Part shown: one piece after another, positions 1 to 5,121 of the stretch
How positions within the stretch are numbered: the stretch's first letter is position 1
How the letters are laid out: each line of letters starts with the position of its first letter
NCBI GenBank assembly: GCA_947037905.1
Contig: CAMQUX010000112.1
Span: 1-5,121 of the forward strand
Source of the DNA: an uncultured Desulfovibrionaceae bacterium
GTDB lineage: Bacteria; Desulfobacterota; Desulfovibrionia; Desulfovibrionales; Desulfovibrionaceae
Direction: 5' to 3'
DNA: 5,121 nucleotides
Made by a program: the position numbers and the translations under genes
The notes under the pieces: model-generated
What the model was told of the DNA's origin: nothing
Databases searched by the model: none
Seen by the model: the letters and a program-made list of their open reading frames with translations, nothing else

Positions 1-1883
1 CGTGGTGCGTCATAAACATTTAATGTTCTAAAATGACAAGGAGAATGATAAGCTACTTTTTTGCCTGTTTCAGTAAATTTCTCTTTTTCCATACCAAGAA
101 CATCATGAACAAAGCTACTAAAATCAATAACTTTCGCTCCAAATTGCTCTACACGCAAAGCCCCTTCTGGATCATTTCTCATAATATGAGCATAACCATG
201 TGTTAAAAAAGAAGCACAAGATGCACAAAGGGTTATTATATAATCATATCTTGCAATATCCATTGCTTTAATATTTTGCATGACGAGATCTTTTGTTGCG
301 GCGGCTTCACCCATCATTTTTAGAGGTAAACCACAACAACTTTGCCCTTCTGGATATTCTATAGCTACATTTTCTCCGCTAAGGACTGTCACTGCTGCAA
401 CTAAATGCTCAGGATAAATAAATTCCTGCGCACAGCCTGAAAAAATGGCTATTCGGTAGCGTGGATCGCTTATTTCTTCCACTTTTAAATCTTTCCATAA
501 CGAACGAAAGTTCTTATTTGCTAGTGCTGGAAGACGGCGGAAATTGTGATCTTTAGCAAACATAAGAGGTAAGTGACGCAAAAACCCCTCTGTTTTTGGA
601 TCTTTCATAGGAACTTGTGCAAAACGTCCTGCTTTTAAAAGAGAATGAAAAAGTACTCGATTTTTCATTACTTTTGCTAAAAGAGCACTTTCTAAAGGAT
701 GCCCTTCTTCTTCTAAAATCATAGAATAAATATCTTTTATGAGATTTGGTAAATCAATATCTGCTGCACAAATATCTTTACATGCTCCACAGTTAATACA
801 GTTTTGTACAAGCACTTTTGCTTTATCTCGACTATGAAAGAAATAGGTCAAAATAAGCCCTATTGCTCCTATATAAATATGTCCCATTTCATGCCCACCA
901 ACCATGCGGTAGACAGGACAAACATTTGCACATGCTCCACAGCGTACACAGCGAAGAATTTGTTTAAAATTATCATCTTTTGCGATGACTGAGCGACCGT
1001 TATCTAAAAAGACTATATGCATTTCTTTCTTATTATCTTTGCCTACTAAACATTCATTTGCTCCTGTTATCCAAGTAACATATGATGTTAGAGTTTGTGC
1101 TGTTGCGTTGCGTGGTAAGACTTCTAATATTTTTAACGCATCGCTTACAGATTCTGTTAATTTTTCCAAACCACATAAAGTAACATGTACTCGTGGAAGT
1201 GTAGTTACTAACCGAGCATTACCTTCGTTAGTCACTATACCTACAGATCCTGTTTCTGCTATTGCAAAGTTAGCGCCCGATATTCCCATATCAGCTTCTG
1301 CAAAATCTTTGCGGAGCATTCTGCGTGCTACTTTTACTAGTTTTGCAATATCACTTTCTTGGCTTTCCCCTGATACTTTAGTAAAAAGCTCTTGCACTTG
1401 TATGCGAGATAAATGAATTGCGGGCATTACCATATGGCTTGGCCCTTCGTGACGGAGCTGAATTATTCTTTCACCTAGGTCTGTTTCAATCACTTCAAAA
1501 CCAGCGTTTTCTAAGAAACTATTTAAGTGTGTTTCTTCTGCTGTCATAGATTTTGATTTAATAATTTTTGTACATTTATTATCTTTGGCTATTTTAGCTA
1601 TAAGACTATTTGCCTCTCCTACTGTTTTAGCTAAATGAACATGCACTCCATGTTTTTCTGCCTTAACTTTAAATGCGTTATAAAGCTCATCTAAATGTGC
1701 TACAGATTTATCTTTTCTATTTGCTACATCTTTAATCAACGCTTTATCATCTATTTCTGCAAAAGCAGTTTCACGGGAAGCTTTATATGCTACAGCAAAA
1801 GTATCAAGTATCTTGCGTAAAAAATCGTTCTCAATTGCAGTGGATATATCTTCACGATAATCTTTAAATGTTACTGTTTTCAT
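1..1883 (-). CDS. Fused LutB-LutA-like L-lactate dehydrogenase iron-sulfur subunit (LUD + 2x[4Fe-4S] + CCG), 3' end cut by window edge
   Basis: The open frame runs without a stop from an ATG at 1883-1881 to the left edge, giving 627 complete codons. Residues about 60-290 form an LUD domain with the hallmark KSKSMTAEE (109-117) and ETDLGERIIQLRHEGPSH (133-150). A bacterial-ferredoxin pair follows: C312/C315/C318/C322 and C362/C365/C368/C372, the second lacking the usual proline after its last cysteine. A CCG domain comes next: FSGC (C484), SCCG (C516-C517), CASC (C553, C556), then HSPCH (C616) opening a second CCG repeat that the window cuts. In Bacillus and Campylobacter these parts are separate LutB and LutA proteins; a fused form of about 700 residues is known from Desulfovibrio, so perhaps 80-100 residues are missing. 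The expected role is cytoplasmic oxidation of L-lactate to pyruvate with LutC. The start is supported by GGAGG seven bases upstream and by coupling to lutC. Substrate is inferred from family and context. Confidence 0.93.
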   Translation of the reverse strand, partial: MKTVTFKDYREDISTAIENDFLRKILDTFAVAYKASRETAFAEIDDKALIKDVANRKDKSVAHLDELYNAFKVKAEKHGVHVHLAKTVGEANSLIAKIAKDNKCTKIIKSKSMTAEETHLNSFLENAGFEVIETDLGERIIQLRHEGPSHMVMPAIHLSRIQVQELFTKVSGESQESDIAKLVKVARRMLRKDFAEADMGISGANFAIAETGSVGIVTNEGNARLVTTLPRVHVTLCGLEKLTESVSDALKILEVLPRNATAQTLTSYVTWITGANECLVGKDNKKEMHIVFLDNGRSVIAKDDNFKQILRCVRCGACANVCPVYRMVGGHEMGHIYIGAIGLILTYFFHSRDKAKVLVQNCINCGACKDICAADIDLPNLIKDIYSMILEEEGHPLESALLAKVMKNRVLFHSLLKAGRFAQVPMKDPKTEGFLRHLPLMFAKDHNFRRLPALANKNFRSLWKDLKVEEISDPRYRIAIFSGCAQEFIYPEHLVAAVTVLSGENVAIEYPEGQSCCGLPLKMMGEAAATKDLVMQNIKAMDIARYDYIITLCASCASFLTHGYAHIMRNDPEGALRVEQFGAKVIDFSSFVHDVLGMEKEKFTETGKKVAYHSPCHFRTLNVYDAP

Positions 1884-2482
1884 TATACGTCCTCCAAAAG
1901 AAGAATATGTAAAGCTAGAGGTCCATGAACTCCTATTGAAAGTACTCGTTCAATATCTGCTGTTCGGCTTGGACCTGTTATAAAAGCGGTGTAATCTGCT
2001 TTATTCATATAAGTTACTAAAACATCATTTATTTTATCTAAACTTTCTACTATTTTACTCATTGGTAAGACTGCTACATGATATTCACTTATCATTGTTG
2101 CTAAGCGTAATTCTTCAGATGGACAATTAATTACAAGGCTTCCTGTATCGGCTATTCCATGATCTGCATAGGTTAAACCGATATCTAATCCTGCAAGATA
2201 CTCTCGCAGACCTGATTCTAAAAGAACCATTTTCTTTTCTTTTGCGGCAAGTTCGAGTTCTTTAAAATCCTTTTTAGCTAAGCTTGGAGCTGCTATTATT
2301 CTTTCTTCACGTAATGGGATATCATTACCTTCTGCAATTAAAATTTGACAAGGAGGTTTTTTTTCACAAAGATCGATTGTATACGCTATAGCTTCGTTAA
2401 AGTTTTTAATCTTTTTTACAACTGTACCTACTGCTTCTGCTTTCTTAATAAATAGATCAAAATGAGCATCTTTTTTAGCCAT
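1883..2482 (-). CDS. lutC: LutC-type LUD-domain lactate utilization protein
   Basis: This 199-residue protein matches the LUD family at LutC size. The diagnostic part is C-terminal: DHGIADTGSLVI (107-118), then a stretch ending in ISEYHVAVLP (131-140), then FITGPSRTADIE (167-178) and IGVHGPLALH (183-192). No cysteine cluster, signal peptide or membrane segment is visible, so it should be a soluble cytoplasmic subunit. In characterised Lut systems LutC works with LutA and LutB in L-lactate oxidation to pyruvate and binds no iron-sulfur cluster of its own; its exact task is not well defined. The ATG at 2482 has AGGAG six bases upstream (2489-2493). Its stop codon (1885-1883) shares one base with the start of the fused LutB-LutA gene, so the two are almost certainly co-transcribed and translationally coupled. 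Family identity is firm; L-lactate specificity is inferred from the neighbour. Confidence 0.92.
   Translation of the reverse strand: MAKKDAHFDLFIKKAEAVGTVVKKIKNFNEAIAYTIDLCEKKPPCQILIAEGNDIPLREERIIAAPSLAKKDFKELELAAKEKKMVLLESGLREYLAGLDIGLTYADHGIADTGSLVINCPSEELRLATMISEYHVAVLPMSKIVESLDKINDVLVTYMNKADYTAFITGPSRTADIERVLSIGVHGPLALHILLLEDV
1891..1895 (-). promoter_or_regulatory. Ribosome binding site of the fused LutB-LutA gene, inside the end of lutC
   Basis: GGAGG on the minus strand sits seven bases before the ATG at 1883-1881 and is embedded in the last codons of lutC (…LEDV). The junction reads TAATG, so stop and start share one base. This fixes the downstream start and suggests translational coupling that keeps the two subunits in step. 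Confidence 0.85.
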
Positions 2483-2612
2483 TATTTTCTCCTATGTTTC
2501 GTAAACAAAAAATTACCGCAATAATTTATTTTTTTGTATCACTTGTGTTAATTCTGCCATCGCTAACTCTTTATTAAAAGAGCTTGAAAGCTTTATTCTT
2601 CAGTATTTGACG
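2483..2612 (-). other. 130-bp gap between glcF-like gene and lutC: AT-rich, with small inverted repeats
   Basis: The gap holds the lutC ribosome site AGGAG (2489-2493) and no gene of normal size. Two small inverted repeats lie near its glcF end: CTCTTT-ATTA-AAAGAG at 2567-2582 (six perfect pairs, four-base loop) and AGCTT-GA-AAGCT at 2581-2592. They share bases and would compete. Read on the minus strand, an alternative imperfect stem (AAAGC…GCTCTTT) is followed by TTTTAATAAAG, which could act as a weak terminator or mRNA-stabilising structure after glcF. No convincing sigma-70 promoter was found. The genes are on the same strand, so read-through into lutC is plausible. Confidence 0.5.
2513..2560 (-). 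CDS. Possible 15-codon leader peptide or gene remnant upstream of lutC (doubtful)
   Basis: An ATG at 2560-2558 opens a frame of 15 codons (MAELTQVIQKNKLLR) ending in TAA at 2515-2513, 30 bases before the lutC start. The same frame stays open upstream of the ATG for 14 further codons, back to a TGA just after glcF, giving SSSFNKELA before the methionine. No good ribosome site precedes the ATG; the nearest purine run is AAAGAG. It resembles nothing I can name and has no run of regulatory codons typical of an attenuator. It may be chance, a small leader ORF, or the tail of a gene lost from this spot. Confidence 0.15.
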   Translation of the reverse strand: MAELTQVIQKNKLLR

Positions 2613-3899
2613 TTATAAAGAATCAGCATAGATTTCTATTACATGTTTGACTATTATATTTGTTTTTTCTTGAGAACTCAGATCATTTAATTGTAACATG
2701 CAAGCAGGGCAAGTTGTTGCTATGAGTTCAATATTTTTATCTGTAATATTTTTGATTTTTTTAGAGCCTATTTTACGAGCTGTTGGATAATTAAAAAGAG
2801 TATAACTTCCGCCGCAACCACAGCAACTGCTTGCATCTAGTTCTTCTAAAGAATAATTTGCATTTGCTTGTAGTAATGTTCGGGGTTGTGCTGTTATTTT
2901 TAACATATTCTTTAAATGACAAGGATCATGATATGTTATTTTTTTTGCATCTTTTTTACTTTCTAATCCTTTAACTTGTAGAATATCCACTAAAAATTCA
3001 GTTATATCCATTGTTTTTTCAGATAATTCTTGTAAAAATTTATTATCTCCAGCGCTGCCTTTATACTCTTTCCCCCAAAGTTCTTTAATAGTTGAGGTGC
3101 ACGATGCACAGCCTGTAACAAGATAATCAAAATCTTCTTTTTTAAACGAGTCTATATTATACGCTACAAGTTCATCGTACGCAGTACGCTCTCCACTTGC
3201 AAGAAGTGGTATTCCACAGCACGCTTGTGCTGGTGGCATAAATATTCCTACACCATGGTGTTCTAAAACTTTAATGATGCTCTGTGCTATTTCTGGATAA
3301 ATTTTATCTGCCATACAACCAACATAAACAGCAACTTTAAGATTGCTTTTTCCTTTTGGAGTATTGAGTTCAGGGCATATTTTATGAAAAGCCTTAGGTG
3401 CAAGTGAGTTTATATGCCTATCTGCAAGAAGAGGTAATTTTACACGAAAGCAATTCGTATTTTGAGCTGATTTTGATACTTTTTTTAATGCAACCCATTG
3501 AAATTTACCACTTAAATCCAGAACAAAATTAAAAAGTTTAGGATTTGTGAGCATCTTTTTAAATACTATTTTTTTTACAAAAGATAATCCTAAATATTCA
3601 ACAAAAATAGAACGTGCTTTTAGAAAGATATCCATAATCTTTACACCACTTGGACAGTTAACTTGGCATGTACCGCATAATAAACAAGAATTTAAACGCT
3701 CATTTACTGAATCGACATCCAGTGCTATTTTATTGCCAAGCCCTGCAAGTAATGAAATCTTTCCACGTGTAACATCAGACTCTTTGCCTGTTTCTTTAAA
3801 TACAGGACATACACTTTGACACATACCACACCGCATACAACTTACGAGTAAATCATCTAACTCTGAAAGCATCTGTGTCAATTTATCTAAACTTGCCAT
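2613..3899 (-). CDS. glcF: GlcF-type iron-sulfur subunit of D-lactate/glycolate dehydrogenase
   Basis: This 428-residue protein has the standard GlcF layout. Two [4Fe-4S] motifs of the CxxCxxCxxxCP type lie at C21/C24/C27/C31 and C72/C75/C78/C82. Two CCG domains follow: C195 (VGCMADKIYPE), C227-C228 (ACCGIP), C264/C267 (GCASC), then C327 (HDPCHLK), C359-C360 (SCCGCGG) and C397/C400 (CPAC). All expected cysteines are present, so it looks functional. Length is close to E. coli GlcF (about 407). It should accept electrons from the FAD subunit encoded upstream and hand them on to a quinone or another carrier; it has no membrane helix of its own. The ATG at 3899 has AAAGGA six bases upstream (3906-3911). 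An unusually long 222-bp gap separates it from the GlcD-like gene. D-lactate is favoured over glycolate because a LUD-type lactate system follows directly, but this is inference. Confidence 0.92.
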   Translation of the reverse strand: MASLDKLTQMLSELDDLLVSCMRCGMCQSVCPVFKETGKESDVTRGKISLLAGLGNKIALDVDSVNERLNSCLLCGTCQVNCPSGVKIMDIFLKARSIFVEYLGLSFVKKIVFKKMLTNPKLFNFVLDLSGKFQWVALKKVSKSAQNTNCFRVKLPLLADRHINSLAPKAFHKICPELNTPKGKSNLKVAVYVGCMADKIYPEIAQSIIKVLEHHGVGIFMPPAQACCGIPLLASGERTAYDELVAYNIDSFKKEDFDYLVTGCASCTSTIKELWGKEYKGSAGDNKFLQELSEKTMDITEFLVDILQVKGLESKKDAKKITYHDPCHLKNMLKITAQPRTLLQANANYSLEELDASSCCGCGGSYTLFNYPTARKIGSKKIKNITDKNIELIATTCPACMLQLNDLSSQEKTNIIVKHVIEIYADSL

Positions 3900-3927
3900 A
3901 TTAATTCCTTTAAATCATTTGTTCTGA

Positions 3928-3954
3928 AGGTGAATAAGTTGCTTATTTAAACCT
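3928..3954 (-). other. Bulged hairpin in the glcF leader
   Basis: AGGT pairs with ACCT at the base; then, across a two-base bulge (3949-3950), GAATAAG pairs with CTTATTT (one G·T pair) around a TTG loop. This gives eleven pairs within 27 bases. It lies about 29 bases upstream of the glcF start codon, and on the minus strand no T-run follows it. It is therefore better read as an mRNA leader structure or an operator than as an intrinsic terminator. In such AT-rich DNA a chance stem is possible, but the G/C-closed base makes it stand out. Confidence 0.4.
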
Positions 3955-3964
3955 ATTATCTTTA

Positions 3965-3998
3965 TTTTATTGAATTTAATACTGTATTTTTATTGAAT
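3965..3998. repeat. Two 11-bp direct repeats flanking a short palindrome
   Basis: TTTTATTGAAT occurs at 3965-3975 and again at 3988-3998, start to start 23 bases, about two helical turns. Between them lies the palindrome AATAC-T-GTATT (3978-3988), which touches the first base of the second copy. Tandem copies on one helix face upstream of a gene are typical of a regulator binding site, but the AT-rich composition makes chance a real alternative. No named regulator motif is recognised. Confidence 0.35.
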
Positions 3999-4058
3999 CG
4001 AACACCTATAAAAATTAAAATACACATTTATCTAAGTTTTTATATTACTATTTTAAAT

Positions 4059-4099
4059 GAGTTCCATATAGAAAACTCGAGTAATTTATTAAAAATTAC
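4059..4099 (-). terminator. Two stem-loops after the GlcD-like gene, weak terminator candidates
   Basis: GTAATTT-ATTAA-AAATTAC (4081-4099) is a seven-pair stem with a five-base loop, 22 bases past the glcD stop. GAGTT…AACTC (4059-4078) is a five-pair stem with a ten-base loop just beyond it. On the minus strand the second is followed by ATTTAAAA rather than a clean T-run, and the first by TCGAGTTTTC. Either could slow or end transcription or protect the glcD mRNA 3' end, but neither is a textbook intrinsic terminator. Confidence 0.3.
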
Positions 4100-4121
4100 A
4101 GATATTTACCCTATAATTTTT

Positions 4122-5121
4122 CTATCCTACAATCTTTCCTGGGTTTAAAATATTCTTAGGATCAAGAGATCTTTTCATTCTCAAAGAGTATTCAATAGTA
4201 GCTGCTGTTACTTCTTTTGTCATAAACTTACTTTTTGCAAGCCCTATTCCATGCTCACCTGATAAAGTTCCGCCAAGTGCTATTGCTCTATCAAATATAG
4301 CATTCACACCTTTTTCTACACGTTCCCATTCTTGTGCGTCACGTTTATCGCACAAAATTGTAGGGTGCAGATTACCATCACCTGCGTGTCCAAAAGTTCC
4401 TATTGTGAGCGAAAACTCTTCTGATATTTCTCGTAAAGATTTCATCATATGCGGAATTTTAGAGCGAGGAACTGTTGCATCTTCTAAAACACAGGTTGGG
4501 CGAAAGCTTGCTAGTGCTGGAAGAGCGTCCCTTCTTGCTTGCCAAATACGTGCACGTTCTTCTGCATTTTTAGCTACAGTTATTTTTGTTGCGCCAAATT
4601 CTTTGCAAATTTTTTCTATTTTTTCTGCATCTTCTTCCACTTCAGCAGGGTGTCCATCTACTTCGATTAAAAGTAGCGCCTCTGCATCTATTGGTAAACC
4701 TGCTTTACGAAAATTTTCAACTGTTCGGATAGTAAAATTATCCATAAATTCTAAGGTCGCTGGGACTATTTTATTTGCTATTATTGCAGCTACTGTTTCT
4801 GATGCAGCATCTACGCTTGAAAATATTGCAACTAATGATTTTGCTGCACGTACTGGTGGAATAAGTTTGAGTGTTATTTTATCAAAAACACCAAGTGTTC
4901 CTTCTGAGCCGACCATGAGTCCTGTTAAATTATATCCTGTGGCACATTTTACTGTTTTAGAACCTGTTTGGATAAGATTTCCAGTAACGTCCCAAAACTC
5001 TAAGCCCATAACATAATCTTTTGTTACGCCGTATTTTAAGCCACGTAAACCACCTGCATTTTCTGCCACGTTACCAGCTATTGTTGATACTGCTTGTGAG
5101 CCTGGATCTGGTGGATAAAAT
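4122..5121 (-). CDS. glcD: GlcD-type FAD-linked D-lactate/glycolate dehydrogenase, 5' end cut by window edge
   Basis: The frame is open to the right edge, giving 332 codons before TAG at 4124-4122; the family is usually about 460-500 residues, so roughly the first 130 are missing. The visible part opens inside the FAD-binding (PCMH-type) domain with FYPPDPGSQAVSTIAGN and AENAGGLRGLKYG, which bind the flavin pyrophosphate in this family, and continues to GLMVGSEGTLG (67-77 of the fragment). The FAD-oxidase C-terminal domain follows with GHAGDGNLHP (244-253) and SGEHGIG (287-293), histidine motifs of the active site, and the closing LDPKNILNPGKI (319-330). It should oxidise a 2-hydroxy acid, most likely D-lactate, to the keto acid and pass electrons to the GlcF-like subunit downstream. 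A GTG at 5069 is an internal valine codon, not the start. D-lactate versus glycolate cannot be decided from sequence. Confidence 0.93.
   Translation of the reverse strand, partial: FYPPDPGSQAVSTIAGNVAENAGGLRGLKYGVTKDYVMGLEFWDVTGNLIQTGSKTVKCATGYNLTGLMVGSEGTLGVFDKITLKLIPPVRAAKSLVAIFSSVDAASETVAAIIANKIVPATLEFMDNFTIRTVENFRKAGLPIDAEALLLIEVDGHPAEVEEDAEKIEKICKEFGATKITVAKNAEERARIWQARRDALPALASFRPTCVLEDATVPRSKIPHMMKSLREISEEFSLTIGTFGHAGDGNLHPTILCDKRDAQEWERVEKGVNAIFDRAIALGGTLSGEHGIGLAKSKFMTKEVTAATIEYSLRMKRSLDPKNILNPGKIVG

Larger units (their letters stand above)
3900..4121 (-). promoter_or_regulatory. 222-bp AT-rich gap between glcD-like and glcF-like genes, probable regulatory leader
   Basis: No coding remnant is seen in either strand; stops occur in all minus-strand frames. 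It contains candidate terminator stems just after glcD (4059-4099), two 11-bp direct repeats around a short palindrome (3965-3998), a strong bulged hairpin (3928-3954) and the glcF ribosome site AAAGGA (3906-3911). The minus strand has no TTG trinucleotide here, so no consensus -35 box can be assigned. If a promoter exists it depends on an activator or is not of standard sigma-70 form. A sigma-54 GG…GC element was not seen either. Confidence 0.45.

Noticed and set aside
804..992. Plus-strand open frame of 62 codons with several cysteines
   Set aside because: Antisense to the ferredoxin cysteine motifs of the fused gene; its cysteines are a by-product of complementary codons.
985..1416. Plus-strand open frame of 143 codons
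   Set aside because: Antisense shadow of the LUD domain of the fused LutB-LutA gene; no ribosome site and no recognisable motif.
3547..3819. Plus-strand open frame of 90 codons
   Set aside because: Antisense to the N-terminal ferredoxin region of the GlcF-like gene, no independent support.
518..4524. Exact 17-bp match TTGCTAGTGCTGGAAGA at 518-534 and 4508-4524
   Set aside because: Both copies are in frame inside different genes and encode the same short LPALA peptide; coincidence of codon choice is simpler than a mobile or regulatory repeat.
4405..5016. Plus-strand open frame of 203 codons
   Set aside because: It lies wholly antisense to the GlcD-like gene, whose motifs are clear; its translation is low-complexity Ser/Ala-rich and matches no family I know.
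5067..5069. GTG at 5069 as start of the GlcD-like gene
   Set aside because: The frame continues upstream to the window edge and encodes the conserved FYPPDPGSQAVSTIAGN segment, so this codon is an internal valine.

Overview
The window carries four protein genes, all on the minus strand and read from the right edge to the left. By eye the DNA is AT-rich (mid-30s % GC). In transcription order they are: the C-terminal two thirds of a GlcD-type FAD-linked dehydrogenase (right edge to 4122); a complete GlcF-type iron-sulfur partner subunit (3899-2613); a complete LutC-type LUD-domain protein (2482-1883); and a large LutB-type LUD/ferredoxin protein carrying a fused LutA-like CCG domain, cut by the left edge (1883-1). 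No RNA genes, mobile elements, CRISPR arrays or phage genes were seen.

Together these look like a lactate-oxidation cluster holding two unrelated lactate dehydrogenase systems. The GlcD/GlcF pair fits a D-lactate (or glycolate) dehydrogenase. The LutC plus fused LutB-LutA pair fits the LUD/CCG-type L-lactate dehydrogenase. Both would oxidise lactate to pyruvate and pass electrons through [4Fe-4S] clusters to a membrane or cytoplasmic acceptor. The fused LutB-LutA form, LutC next to it, and the nearby GlcD/GlcF pair recall the organic-acid-oxidation region of Desulfovibrio. The low GC would then point to a low-GC member of the Desulfovibrionaceae or a relative (Lawsonia-like, for example). This is inference from gene content and cannot be settled from the sequence alone.

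Region by region. 1-1883: fused LutB-LutA gene. 1883: one-base stop/start overlap with lutC, the ribosome site lying inside the end of lutC. 2483-2612: 130-bp gap with small inverted repeats and a 15-codon ORF of doubtful meaning. 2613-3899: glcF-like gene. 3900-4121: 222-bp very AT-rich gap with several hairpins and a pair of 11-bp direct repeats, the most likely regulatory spot. 4122-5121: 5'-truncated glcD-like gene.

The coding content is of known families and I see no undescribed system. The points worth a second look are the structured glcD-glcF gap, the short leader or remnant before lutC, and the absence of pta/ackA genes between the two dehydrogenase modules.
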